Shown: positions 1-11,326, counted from the stretch's first letter. The stretch is DNA of 64,000 nucleotides from Pinguiococcus pyrenoidosus (GCA_019677205.1 JAAMXY010001026.1:41627-105626); one strand, 5' to 3'. The notes: a model not told the origin generated them from the letters alone. Program-made: numbers and translations.

Positions 1-16
1 CACCCTCAGACGTTCT

Positions 17-1823
17 GTGCTCTTTCGTCGCCTCCGCCAGAGCGTGAAAAGGACCCTCCAGACCATTGCGGACACGTCACCGAGGTTTCGCAGCACCATT
101 GCGCGCGACGAGAGGCGACACCTCCGCAGATACAATTGGATTCCATGCCCCGAGAAGGAGTCCATTCCAGATCAGGTCCTGCGCTACGCCCACGTGGGCC
201 TTGACGGTTCCGTGAGGGAGCGTGACCATCCACCCCAGTTGGACATGTCCTTTGAGCGGGATGCGCGCAAGGCGGAGCGGCACAAAGCTCATTTCGTTGG
301 CAGCATGATGAAGCGGTACGCAGCAGAGTCTCGCCCGCGCAAGGCCGGGCTTTCAGCTTTCCCTTCTTTCCTGTTCGCTTCGTCTTCGCTTCGTCTTCGT
401 TTCGTCTTCGTCTTCGTTTCGTTTTCGTTTCGTTTCGTTTCGTTTCTCTTCTTCTGCATAGAGACTCACGTACTTCGCATATTGCACCACCCGAAGGCCC
501 TTTCGGATGGGGAAGCCGCTCTGGGAGGTGTGGGTCATGGCCTACGAGGCGGATCCGGAGCGCCATGAGCTGATCTTCCGCTTGTCGCATTCCATCGGCG
601 ACGGGATCACCTTGGCCACCGTGCTCCTGTCTGTCGCGGAGTCGGACGGTGCAGCAGAGCCGGCACCGACGCCCAATCCGCCCCGCGCCGGGCTTTTGTC
701 GCTGATCTGGGGAGGCATCACCGCGGTGTACATTCACATCTGCGCCTTTCTCAAGGTCGCGGCCTTGGTCATGTACCGCAACGACTCCCGGAGCGCGGTG
801 CGGCCACCCGGCATTTTTGACCAGAGTCGCCAGGCTGCTCGGCAGTGCGTGGAACTCGCCGAGGCTGCGGGACAGGAGGTAGCTCCCACATGCCAAGCGC
901 GCGCCCAGCATCCTTTGGCGGATCTCTCATGCTGTCCCACTGCTCTGGGTGCTAGGGCGATTCGCTCCTCGTGCCTGCTCAAGTCACGCCCTCGCCGTAT
1001 GGCTTCGCGGAGAAGACGTTTCCTCTGGAGAGGATAAAGGACATCTGCAGTGCGGCTGGACGTCGCACTGGACGAAAGTACACGGTCAACGACGTCATCC
1101 AAGCCGCGCACTACGCCACGGTGCGGAGGTATCTGGAGACGCACGACCCGCCGCAGCGCTCGCTTTTGAGGAAGACCACGGGCCTGATCGTGATGAACAC
1201 CAGGGCATTGGGAGGTACGTTGCTCAAGGCCGTGAAGTTCAACCCGCAGACACGAACGAAGCGAGACAAAGTGACGTCCCGCCGCCCCCTTCTTCCTGGC
1301 CTTGCGCGCGACCACAGGACTGCAGCAAGGTGGGTTCAGCAGGGATGCCCCGTGGGGAAACGAGATTGGCTACATCTTCCTCGACTACCGCCTGAGTGGC
1401 TCCACCGACGCGGCCTCCGCGCTGCGCTTGCTGGAGGCAGCTCGGCGCGACATGGCCTTCTTCAAGCGGTCGCCGGAACCGCACTTCATCGTGATGGTCA
1501 ACCGGCTCCTGCGAAGGCTCGTCCCGACCGGCACGTTCCTCAACATCAATCGCTTCTTGGTGCGGAAGAATAGTATCATCCTCTCCAACCTCCGAGGCCC
1601 GCTGTTGCCCTTAAAGTTCGGCGGCAACCCCATCGTGAACGTCAGCAACTGCGTGTCGCCCATGATGCTGAGCTCGGCGCATTCTTTCTTCAGCTACAAC
1701 GGCCACCTCACGTACTGCGTGTCGGCGGTCGCGCAAGTGATTTCAGATCCGAATGCTTTTGCGGAGCTCTTCGAGCAAGAGATCAACCTGCTGCATGACG
1801 CAGTTTCCAAGGTTGAAGAGTAG
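17..1823 (+). CDS. Wax ester synthase/DGAT-like O-acyltransferase, four exons, probably 5'-incomplete
   Basis: Predicted acyl-CoA-dependent acyltransferase making wax esters or triacylglycerol at ER membranes. Exons inferred by phase: 17-315, 497-878, 956-1214 and 1318-1823, giving at least 481 residues. After the first splice the protein reads PFRMGKPLWEVW, typical before the active site. The acyltransferase motif is SHSIGDG, so the first His of HHxxxDG is Ser while the second (catalytic) His, Asp and Gly remain. TVNDVIQAA and a C-terminal NLRGP element match the WSD1/DUF1298 C-terminal domain. Family members usually have about 50 residues more at the N-terminus, so the ATG at 17 may be internal and the gene may begin left of the window. 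Intron 1 is a pyrimidine-rich CTTCGT-type repeat. Family assignment is fairly sure; substrate is not predictable. Confidence 0.78.
360..464 (+). repeat. Imperfect CTTCGT/TTTCG repeat inside intron 1 of the acyltransferase gene
   Basis: The intron 316-496 is filled by variants of TTCGTCTTCG and TTTCG on the plus strand. It lies between a GTACGC donor and a GAAG acceptor. It is low-complexity intron sequence, not coding. Confidence 0.75.
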
Positions 1824-2521
1824 ACAGAAGATAGATGCGAGCGCTGAGGAAGGGCTGCAAATGGACTGCACATTGTTTGGTGTTTGGGCTCCTTCTCCCT
1901 TCCTTCTCCCTTCCTTCTCCCTTCCTTCTCTCTTCCTTCTCCCTTCCTTCTCCCTTCCTTCTCCCTTCTCCCCCTTAACACCCACACCCACACACACACA
2001 CACACACACACACCTCTGAACGAAATACCTTCTCTTAGACAAAGGTGATGAGTCCTCGCCGCCACCTTCTCCCAGAGGAAGCAGACTTGCTCCATTCACT
2101 GGAGCGCGTTTGTCACCAAGCCCGGCAACTGGACGCGACCAAGGATGGCTTAGAAGGACTCTCTGCAACCAAAGCGCTCGGCTTCCTGTCTAAGACGACG
2201 TAGGCCCCCCCCGCCCCCGTCGACCCTTCCGATCGACGAGACGGAAGGGGTCGTGTCTGCCTTGCTGCTCTAGCTGGGATTGGCAGCCGTTAGACAGTCT
2301 CGTGCCGTCCGTGTTGTATTTTCGTATAACAAAGCTTCAGAGTGATCGCGACAAATGTCTATCGCTCCCGAATGTCAAGCCGTGATTGGCCAGCCGCCGA
2401 AAACACCTACGAATGTCACAAGGCAGAAACGCCGCGGCTCTGGCCATTAGCGACGGCCTTCGACGGGGAGAGGGACGCCGCTGCAGACGTTGGCAGAGGC
2501 GCCTGGGGACACGCGAGGGCC
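1824..2521. other. Intergenic region with polypyrimidine and CA microsatellites
   Basis: No gene seen. It holds a CCTTCTCCCT-type polypyrimidine tract at about 1891-1974, directly followed by a (CA)n run at about 1989-2013. The remainder is unremarkable, GC-rich, and includes the presumed promoter and 5' leader of the cyclase gene at 2522. Confidence 0.7.
1891..2013. repeat. Polypyrimidine decamer tract followed by (CA)n microsatellite
   Basis: About eight copies of a CCTTCTCCCT-like decamer on the plus strand are followed by roughly 12 CA units, 70-190 bp downstream of the acyltransferase stop. Such tracts can adopt triplex or Z-DNA, but no function can be read from the sequence. Confidence 0.85.
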
Positions 2522-5500
2522 ATGGCGGACCAGCTGGCCAGTGGCTTGTCCACCACGTTGTTCCGAGGCACAGATGGCGTGCGGCCGGCCCAGACCACCA
2601 CGACCATGGTCAGCTCGAGCAGCTCGGAGCCCAACGGCGCCACAGCGACGACGAGCAGCAATACCGAAGGAGATGCCCAGCGACATGGGTGGAGAAGATG
2701 GTCAAAGGTCTTCAGATACTTGATGCGCTTCGTGCCCGTCCAGGTGACGTTGAAGCTGTGGAGCGAAAAGGAAAGGCGGGAGGAAGAGGGGAGTCCACAG
2801 CAACCTTACGCGCCGCTCTTCTCGTATTCAGGTGCTGAACGACTTGCACTTTGCCATTGAGTACAAAGGTGGAAGCCAGCCCGAGGATCGGCTGCCGGTG
2901 CTGCACTGTCCGCGGCATCGCACGTTCTTGGCAGCTGTTGGCTTCTTCGACATCAGCGGCTTCACCTCGTGCAGCGATGCGTTGCTCAAGGAGGAGTACC
3001 AGCGCACGCACGCCCAGCTGGAGAACGTGCGGGGCTTGCGAAACAACCGATACGAGCAAATCGAGCGGGACAAGTATGGCGGCGCGGGGTCGCAGATGCT
3101 CACGATCAACCTCAACAAGGTCCTGACGCAGCTCATCGACCTCATCGTGACCTACTACGAAGGCGACATCATCAAGTTTGCCGGAGACGCGCTGATTGTG
3201 GCCTGGCCGGTCGATGAAGGAGACGAGAATGGTCTGGAGAAAGCGGCCCTCCGGGCATGCCTTTGTGCGCAAGAGGCCGTGGAGGAAGCGGCAATTCGGC
3301 TCACCAACTCCGATGACGCGGTGCTCCGTACGCTGGGCCTCAAGGTGGGCGTCGGCGCCAGTCGGGTGCTGGGAGGCTACGTAGGAGGCGTGAACGACCG
3401 CTACGAGTACTTCATCACGGGGGACTACGCTGATCAGGTGGCCAGCGCGGAGAAGGACGCCGGCAAGATTGGCAATGGAGAGGTCGTGCTGAGCCCGCGG
3501 GTCGCAGAGCTCATCCGGAATCTAGAGACAGAGGAACCTGATCGATACGTCCCTCTGCGGAGCAATTGGAGTGTGGAGAGTGCCAGCAGCACTGGCCAGA
3601 CCGATTTCGAGGCGGGCAGATGCACCCGCCTGATGACGGAAGTGCTGGAGTCCGGGAATGAGCGGTTGATTTACTTGCGCTATGAAGAGCTGGGCCGCAT
3701 GGATCGACAGGGAGGAGCGGAGCACGTGCCGCGAGATCGCTACCACGACTTCGCCAGCGTGATGCGAGGCTTCGTCCCCAAACCCTTGTCTCTGGCGGTC
3801 GATCAGGGAAAGCACAGCACGCCTGGGAACGTGCGGACCGTGTCCACTATCTTCATTCATCTCCTGGACCTGAAGATCCGCGTGTCTGACGACGACGGGG
3901 TGCTGGACGAGGCGAACGAAGCCTTGCGGAAAGTGCAGGAGACCGCGTACCACCGTGGCGGCGCGCTGCGGCAATTTTGCGTCGATGACAAAGGCACCGT
4001 CGCCATAGTGGTGATGGGCCTCCCACCGGCCAAGAACTGTGAGAACAATGCCGCGGCGGCGGTCACCGTCGCGATGGACTTGCTAGAGCAAAGACTACCC
4101 GTGAGCGTCGGCATCACCACGGGCCCTGCGTACTGCGGCGTCGTGGGCAACTCCAAGCGCTCCGAGTATGCCGTCGTGGGGCACGTGGTAAACATGAGCG
4201 CTCGACTCATGTCCCACGCAAACCGCAACCAGATCCTCGTGGACCAGGATACCATGCGAGCCGCAGAAGCAGTGATCTGCTTCGACAAGATAGACGAGAT
4301 CAATGCAAAGGGCCATCGCGGAAAAGTGGCGGTGTACGAGCCGACCTCGCGCTGCCAAGATGTGTACAAGTCTGCCAGTGCCCACCTGGACGATTTGTAC
4401 GGTAGACAGGCGGAACTTTTGGAGCTATTTCAGCGATCAGAGACGGCACAGCGCACGGGCCGCGGCTTTACCTGCTTCGTGGTGGGCGAGCGGGGCAGCG
4501 GAAAGACGTTCTTCTGCCAGCACCTCATGCGGCGGCTGACGACGTCCAATATGCTCCTCTTCTCATCGGCTGGCGACTCCGCCGAGCAATCGACGTCCTT
4601 CTACGCATGGCAGGAGATCCTCATGCTGCTGCTAAATCCCCTGCTGCAGGAGGCCCAACGTACGGACGAGCTGCTCTTCGGGTCAGAGAACACGGACAAG
4701 GACTCCTCCAACCAAGGCAACAGCTCCACGGGACCGACACTCACGGTCCGTGACATCCTGAAGTATCTCTCGAAATACGACAGCGAACAAGGGATCACGG
4801 CGATTCGGTTGCCGCCCATGCTGCCGTCGCAGCGGAACATCGCATCTGCACCGTCGTCCAGAGCGGATACGCCGGAGAGGAGTACGCCGGAGGCTTTCTC
4901 AGGCTCATCGACGCCCACTTCCGAATCGTACCGTACGCGACCAAGACCCAGACCGCTGGAGCGACGCCCTCAAAGCCACGCAGAGCTGCGGAGGCCTGAC
5001 GCGAGAAGCACCGCGTCGTCCTGGTCGCCCAAGCGACGATCATCCCTGTCCAGGACGATGCTGCGGCAGCAGGGACACCAGGCGTCGCGGCAGAGTCAGG
5101 GCAGCGTGAACACGCTGGGTCTCACGGACGATTCGCACGATGGAGACTTCACAGAAAACATTCCCACGATGCACTTCCGGACCAACTTGACGGACACCAC
5201 TCGCCGACCGCACTACCTGAGTCTACCGTCGTCGGTTAGTCCAATAGGAAGCGCACACGTGAATTTCACGTACTCGCCGGATCACGCCCACGAGCGCAGC
5301 CTCTTCTCCGGCTTCAGCGTGGAGCGGAAGACCACGCTGAGTAGGCTGTTCGAGCCAAGCGGCCAAAGCCTCTCTCGGAACACGATGACCCAGAAGCCCA
5401 GCGTCGAGTATGAGGTCAAGATGATCCAGAGCCGCAGCGATATGATTCCGCTGCTCAACATGATCCGGCCCATCGTGGCGTCAGACATCCGCACCACCAT

Positions 5501-7412
5501 GGTGGATGTCGTGATCGAGCGCCAGATTGAGATGCTGGCGGTCATCCTGAAACGTCTGTTTCGGGCTCGTGCCCACGAGCACACCGGAGAAGACTTCGGC
5601 TACGACCGCTACCGCGCCTTCACTGTGTGGATCGACAACGCCGATCTGCTGGACTACTACTCCTGGTCGCTGCTGGTCCAGCTGCGAGGGCATCTGCCAG
5701 AGATGATTCTCATCTGCAGCCACCGCCCCATGGACCATCGCTCGCAGTACTTCTTCGCCAGAGAGCAGCTGGTGGCCACGTCGCAGCATCACTATCAGGC
5801 CAAGGAGGAAGAGGAGGGCATTCCAAGCCAGGAGCCTCGACGCCTGTCTCACGTGGAGCTCGGACTGATTCCGAAGGAGACATCCAGGGATGATGTCGGT
5901 CGCGTTCACACGCTGGAGATCGGCAACCTGCCCATCCGGAACATCTACGAGTTGGTGCACGGCAACTTCCACGTGCTCGAGGTGGACAACCAGCTGCTGG
6001 AGTTCTTGCACTGGCGCACGCGGGGGAATCCCAAGGAGATCATGGAGACGATGCACGAGCTGAAGGCGAAGGAGTTCATCGAGGTTGATGAGTACACGGG
6101 GCAGGTCGTGATCAAGAAAGTGCTCGAGATGCTGCCGCCCAACCTGGCGGCTTTTGGCATCCAAGAGCGCTTCGAGGAAATGTCGCTCCAGACGCGCCGC
6201 CTCCTGGAGGCCTGTAGCATCCTCGGTGAGAAGATCCGGCCTGACACATTGGCCGCCTTGTACGTGCCCTTCGTCGCCACCTTGGATGATCCCATCGGAC
6301 GGCAGGGCGTGCCCAACCGCCGGTCGTCCTCGGATCTGTACTCCATGTCCCGGCGTCTGTCGTTGATCGAGCCGCCGACGATCCGAAGAGCGCGGCGAGA
6401 CTCGCTGATGGAGGAAGAGGAAGAAGGAGAGGAGGAGGACGAGGACGAGCCTGAGAGGCACGCGGACTTCCAGCGCCGACTGCAAGAGCTGGAGGACAAC
6501 GACTTCCTGAAGCGTGAAAAGGACGCCAACAACAAGCGATTCTACAGATTCGCCGACGCCAAGACATTGCAGGTCGTCTACAGCATGGTGCTCTACATGG
6601 AGAGGCTGAAGCTGCACAAAACCGCGGCCCAGTGGTACTTGGAGCACGGCGAGCGTGTGGAGGAGGAGACCGACGAGGAGAGGATGGTGAGGCTGGCCGA
6701 GCTGGCAAGGCACTGCCAGCATTGCGAAGAGTATCAAATGGCCTTCCGTAGCCTTGAGACCGCCGCGGAGATGGCCGTGTTGCTGTCCAGCAGGAGCAAT
6801 GCCGCGACGTACGTCGACACCATGGACGCCCTGCTGACGTCGGATCACATGGACGCCATCTCCGGACAGGAGCGGGGATGTCGCGAGGCCAAGCTCTGCT
6901 TCCTCCGTGCTCAGATCAGTATGCTGGACAGAGACTGGAGCAGCGCGATATCCGCGCTAGACAACGTCATCGCTCGGCACAAGAAGCAGCGCCACAAAGC
7001 CGCTAGGCTCATTCCCAGTGGCCAAGCGAGGAAGATCCGGCGTTTCCTAGGCCTCGTAGGTTCGCTTTTCCCGACTTACTCCAGACACAACCTGTACGAC
7101 AAGAGGCTGGCCAGTCTAGCACGGCACGCGCATGTCCTCATCAGCAGCATTCAGCGATACCTGCGCGTTAGAGAGAAGTACGAGGCTGAGCTGCAGTCAC
7201 AGAACCAGCTGGCGGCCCGAGTCTCCCAGGACCCGTCCGACTTGAACTTCGGCTTCGAGCACGAGCGGCTCAGGTCCCCGAGGTCAAGAGGTGAGTACTT
7301 TCCCGGACAAAGAAAAGCATACCTGCATCAAAGCTTCTCACGAGCCTCGGTACGACTAGGCACCACGTCGATGATGGTGGGAGACCTTGCGCAATGGCGG
7401 ATGTCATACTAG
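2522..7412 (+). CDS. Soluble adenylyl cyclase-like protein: two class III cyclase domains plus P-loop NTPase
   Basis: Likely makes cAMP from ATP as a bicarbonate/Ca2+-responsive enzyme, by analogy with ADCY10. Exon 1 is 2522-2743, an 88-bp phase-0 intron follows, exon 2 is 2832-7412 (about 1,600 residues). The splice joins FVPVQ to VLNDLHF, the usual lead-in to the first cyclase domain. In C1, FFDISGFT and KFAGDALIVAW supply both metal-binding Asp and the Lys. C2 has the DDKG Lys and VVNMSAR with the Asn/Arg pair. A Walker A motif, GERGSGKT, begins the NTPase module near residue 625. It is followed by a Ser/Arg-rich linker of about 200 residues, then a helical region interrupted by a Glu-rich insert. 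A GTGAGT at 7291 could be a further donor, so the last 40 residues are uncertain. Confidence 0.85.
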
Positions 7413-8162
7413 AGACGGATAACTTAGAATGCGAGAGACTAGATAAACCTAGAGCCATAAAGACAATGCTATCATAATGGCGTCCTACCGCCGAGGCAAG
7501 ACGTCGCGACTCGCCAAAACACATGAGACTGACACCAGAGAGTGCACCTTCAAGGCAAAGGAGCGGCTAGCGGATTCGCAAGCGCAGCAGAGGGCTTTGT
7601 GCGTCGCCACACTTGACGAAGTCGACCAGAGGACGGCAAAGGCGCCAAGCAAAAGCCTTCACCTTCACCTTCACCTTCACCTTCACCTTCACCTTCACCT
7701 TCACCTTCACCTTCGCTGCTTCGCATCGTGTCTCCACATGTTCAGCACTCGACCAACGTTGATCCATCGACTACGTATGTACATCACTTGACCGATTCGT
7801 ATGGAATACCACCGATCCTGCGGATAACCGCCACATGTCTCCTCCGCTCTTCACTTCCCCAAGAAGCACCCATGCTACCACGAGCATCAGGAAGGTCCCG
7901 ACAAAGTGTCTGATCCGGTTGCTGGACACCGATCAGTGTCGAAACCTCCTGAACAACTTCGACGACGAGCTCGTTCCCAAGGGCGGAAGGGGAGGCAGGA
8001 GCCAACGGACGGTTTCCTTCCGATCAGCTGATTGGCCTGGGAAGCCAGAACATTGCCGCAGAGTCCTGCGTTCTGCGCCGCCAATGCATGTTTTGGAATT
8101 TCTTGAAGCAGTACCGACGAATCGTTGACCAAAAATTGGCGCCTGAAGTGCTGGGGTGGGAC
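7413..8162. other. Intergenic region with CTTCAC hexamer array
   Basis: No convincing gene. It contains the CTTCAC array at about 7657-7712 and then the leader of the first membrane-protein gene. An upstream coding exon for that gene cannot be excluded because an open frame runs back to 8088. Confidence 0.6.
7657..7712. repeat. (CTTCAC)n hexanucleotide tandem repeat, about nine copies
   Basis: Nine essentially perfect CTTCAC units lie about 250 bp downstream of the cyclase stop. Although the repeat is a multiple of three and open in several frames, no flanking coding signal supports translation. Confidence 0.9.
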
Positions 8163-9416
8163 ATGTGCTCCGACAAGTACCTCACGGAGCATCCCTGTGA
8201 CAAGCCCTACGTGCCCAACGCCAGCGGCCTCTGCGAGCAGACCAGCGAGGCCGCCATCGCCAGCCATGGACCCTCTCGATACATCTTCATCACGAGCATG
8301 ACTACACTAGCTGCGGCGTGTGCTGTCAAGGAGCTGCTGCATCTCCGCTGGCTGTGGCGAGAGAAGAAGGGCAGCAAGGGCTGGCGCAAGTGGCTGGCCA
8401 TCCCAGCAGTGCAGACGCATCTCTGGACGTTTCTGACGGCGATCGTACTGACGATACAAGGGACAGACTGCATTGGCCTTGGTGGTCGATTGCCCTACGC
8501 TGTTGCCCACTTGCTGCTGGACACATCGACTTTCACGCTGATTGCAGCGTCGGTGCAGGTGCTCCTCAACTGGAACCTGTCACTGGTGGAGGCGTCCAAG
8601 CGCCATGCGCGCCAGAGGACCATTCGGATAGGAAAGTGGATCTTCCTTGGAGGGCTCTTTGTCGCGCTGACCGTATCACCGATCTTGGAGGTCGTCTTCG
8701 TGCCCAGCAATGCGGCTTTGGGCGTGTTCAACGGCAGGATCAGCGCCGTGAAGCTGAGCGTCATGGCCGCAGGTCTTCTGTCCATGGCCGCTTTGCTCTT
8801 TCATGCATCTTGGACGATACGAAAGCGGCTCCTATCGGCCAACCAGCTAAAGGGCGTCCCCAGCGTCAGCTTGACAACCAAAGTTGTACCCATGCAAGTG
8901 AAATCCAGTATGCGGCAGTCCTCAACATCGCAACCTCCGGCGATTCTAGCGTCGAATACAACGACGAATGCGACTACTGATGCAACGAAGAAGACCGGAA
9001 CTCGTTCGACTTTCTCTGGCGTTGGGAGCAGCTCGGCCAGGAGTGTGCCTCGATCGCATCGCAGTGGTCCTCTGAAGCGCGCTGCGCAGAACGAGGGAGA
9101 AGACGAGATGCTTCGGCAGCTCTACAGATACACCTCTGTCCTGATGGCAGTCGCCGTCTTCGCGGGGGTTATCATGCTCAACTTTGCCTTTCAGTATGCG
9201 GCGCAGTGCTGGGTGTACTACGAGTCGCCGACACGGCAGCAGTGGTATGAGGTCGTCCCCGGCACCCAGGTTTTGGTTCTTTGTGCGTTCGTCGCGACCA
9301 TGGGAAGGCGTCCCGTGCTTCGAGGGACGAACTTCGGATCGTCGACCCAGAAGACTAGCGACGTGAGAAGCCTAACGAGACCCCGAGGAGGAAAGGTTGA
9401 TGTTCGATCCTCCTGA
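8163..9416 (+). CDS. Multi-pass membrane protein, copy A of a tandem duplicate
   Basis: Family not recognised. The 417-residue protein has a short Cys-rich N-terminal segment (MCSDKYLTEHPCDKPYVPN, with a possible N-glycosylation site NAS) and about seven hydrophobic segments: five before residue 235, then a Ser/Thr-rich hydrophilic loop of roughly 85 residues, then two more. The layout recalls plant TOM1/THH1-type or GPCR-like seven-span proteins, but I see no diagnostic motif. The start at 8163 is chosen because identity with copy B (10013-11326) begins abruptly at this ATG; an open frame also allows a start at 8088 with 25 more residues. Probably at the plasma membrane or an endomembrane. 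Confidence 0.7.
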   Translation: MCSDKYLTEHPCDKPYVPNASGLCEQTSEAAIASHGPSRYIFITSMTTLAAACAVKELLHLRWLWREKKGSKGWRKWLAIPAVQTHLWTFLTAIVLTIQGTDCIGLGGRLPYAVAHLLLDTSTFTLIAASVQVLLNWNLSLVEASKRHARQRTIRIGKWIFLGGLFVALTVSPILEVVFVPSNAALGVFNGRISAVKLSVMAAGLLSMAALLFHASWTIRKRLLSANQLKGVPSVSLTTKVVPMQVKSSMRQSSTSQPPAILASNTTTNATTDATKKTGTRSTFSGVGSSSARSVPRSHRSGPLKRAAQNEGEDEMLRQLYRYTSVLMAVAVFAGVIMLNFAFQYAAQCWVYYESPTRQQWYEVVPGTQVLVLCAFVATMGRRPVLRGTNFGSSTQKTSDVRSLTRPRGGKVDVRSS

Positions 9417-10012
9417 AGGTATGATTATTGGGGAACATAGCTCGGGGCAACAAAGCTCGGAGGAACATAGCTCGAAAGACTCACAGTCCAGGGAATGTTG
9501 CATGGCGAGGGAGTTCGTAGTCCTTTTTCCTCTTTGAGAAAGGTGGATACTGCAGATTTGGATTGAGCCCTGGATGAGCAGCGAGACTACAAGTGCCCTC
9601 GCGGCAGCGGCGGAGACAGGACCGGGAGGAAAAGTCGAAACGACGAGCTGATCTATCCGTCATCTTTTGCCAGCACCATGTCCAACATGAACTCCGCCGC
9701 CACATCCACTTGTCCCATCATCTTTCCCTGAAGCGAAGGCTTCAATGCTCGCTACATATCGTGACCAGGGCGTGGCCAACGATGACGACAAGAGCCCTCT
9801 CTCGACAACAAGAGAGCGAAGCAGAAGCAGACACAGAAGGCAAAGAAAGGAACGACGTCGACAGTTATGCTGCCTGTCAGCTGATCGATTTCGGAAGCAA
9901 GAAACGTTGAAGTGGAACGTTCTGCCTCGCGCGCCAACGCACCTCTCCTTCCTTCTGAAGAGGAGTCAATGGCTTCTTAGCGAGAAAGTGCGTGGAGGCG
10001 CCTTGGAGGTCC
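9417..10012. other. Spacer between the duplicated membrane-protein genes
   Basis: No gene seen. The 600 bp do not resemble the region upstream of copy A, so the duplication did not visibly carry its 5' flank. A short self-similar stretch around 9430-9480 repeats a CTCGGxxxAACATAGCTCG phrase. Confidence 0.6.
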
Positions 10013-11326
10013 ATGTGCTCCGACAAGTACCTCACGGAGCATCCCTGTGACAAGCCCTACGTGCCCAACGCCAGCGGCCTCTGCGAGCAGACCAGCGAGG
10101 CCGCCATCGCCAGCCATGGACCCTCTCGATACATCTTCATCACGAGCATGACTACACTGGCTGCGGCGTGTGCTGTCAAGGAGCTGCTGCATCTCCGCTG
10201 GCTGTGGCGGGAGAAGAAAGGCAGCAGCAGCAACTGGGCGCAGTGGCTGGCTATCCCAGCAGTGCAGAAGCATCTCTGGGCTCTTTTGGCGGCGATCCTT
10301 CTGACAATACATGGGACGGACTGCATGGGCCTTGGCGGCCGATTGCCGTACGGTCTGGTTCACCTGCTGCTGGATATGACTACGTTCGCGCTGATTGCCT
10401 CCGGAGTGCAGGTGCTCCTCAACTGGAACCTGTCACTGGTGGAGGCGTCCAAGCGCCATGCGCGCCAGAGGACCATCTGGATAGGAAAGTGGATCTTCCT
10501 TGGAGGGCTCTTTGTCGCGCTGAGTGTATCACCGATCTTAGAGGTCGTCTTCGTGCCCAGCAATGCGGCTTTGGGCGTGTTCAACGGCAGGATCAGTGCG
10601 GTGAAGCTGAGCGTCATGGCCGCAGGTCTTCTGTCCATGGCCGCTTTGCTCTTTCATGCATCTTGGACGATACGAAAGCGGCTCCTATCGGCCAACCAGC
10701 TAAAGGGCGTTCCCAGCGCCGGTTCGATGCCCAAAGTGACTCCCATCCAAGTCAAAGTTAGCAAGCGGCACTCGTTGACGTTGGAACCTCCGGGGACTCC
10801 AACGGCGAGAACAAGTACGCATGAGAATACGAAGCCCACGAAGAAGCCGGAAAGTCCTTCGGACGTTTCTTGCGTGGAGGGCAGCTCGGCCTCCAGCTTA
10901 CCCCGGCCCCGTCGCAGTGGCCCCATGAAGACGGCGGGACCGAAGGAGTCAGAAGACGAGATGCTTCGGCAGCTCCGCAGATATACCTACGTGCTGATGA
11001 CTGTCGCCGTCGTTGCGGCGATCCTCATGATCGAGTTTGCGGTTCGCTTCGCGACGGAGTGCTGGGTGTACTATGAGTCCCCGACGAGGCGGCAGTGGTT
11101 TGAGATCGTCCCCGGCACCCAGGTCCTGATTCTGTGCGCTTTCGTCGCGACCATGGGAAGGCGTCCCGTGCTTCGAGCGCCTAAATCCGCAACGCCGACC
11201 CAGAGGAAGAGCGACCTGAGGCTCCTGGCGCAGACCCAAGTGCGGAGGGCGACGGTTCAAGCGGCTCTTCTGCAAACATCTGGGCCCATCACACCGAGGG
11301 ATGCGGTCGGGAGAGAGAGTGCTTAG
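10013..11326 (+). CDS. Multi-pass membrane protein, copy B of a tandem duplicate
   Basis: Paralogue of the gene at 8163-9416, 437 residues from the matching ATG (an upstream in-frame ATG at 9992 adds seven). It has the same order: Cys-rich N-terminus, about five membrane spans, a Ser/Pro/Lys-rich loop, two more spans ending at the shared ATMGRRPVLR. Copy B has a C-terminal tail of about 40 residues unrelated to copy A's tail. Nucleotide identity with copy A is very uneven: nearly perfect in two blocks, much lower between and after them. Function unknown; retention of both membrane cores with divergent loops and tails suggests both are expressed proteins. Confidence 0.7.
   Translation: MCSDKYLTEHPCDKPYVPNASGLCEQTSEAAIASHGPSRYIFITSMTTLAAACAVKELLHLRWLWREKKGSSSNWAQWLAIPAVQKHLWALLAAILLTIHGTDCMGLGGRLPYGLVHLLLDMTTFALIASGVQVLLNWNLSLVEASKRHARQRTIWIGKWIFLGGLFVALSVSPILEVVFVPSNAALGVFNGRISAVKLSVMAAGLLSMAALLFHASWTIRKRLLSANQLKGVPSAGSMPKVTPIQVKVSKRHSLTLEPPGTPTARTSTHENTKPTKKPESPSDVSCVEGSSASSLPRPRRSGPMKTAGPKESEDEMLRQLRRYTYVLMTVAVVAAILMIEFAVRFATECWVYYESPTRRQWFEIVPGTQVLILCAFVATMGRRPVLRAPKSATPTQRKSDLRLLAQTQVRRATVQAALLQTSGPITPRDAVGRESA

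Noticed and set aside
5481-6848. 455-codon open frame antisense to the cyclase gene
   Set aside because: His/Leu/Gln/Val-rich composition typical of antisense shadows of GC-rich coding DNA; the plus strand is clearly a cyclase/NTPase.
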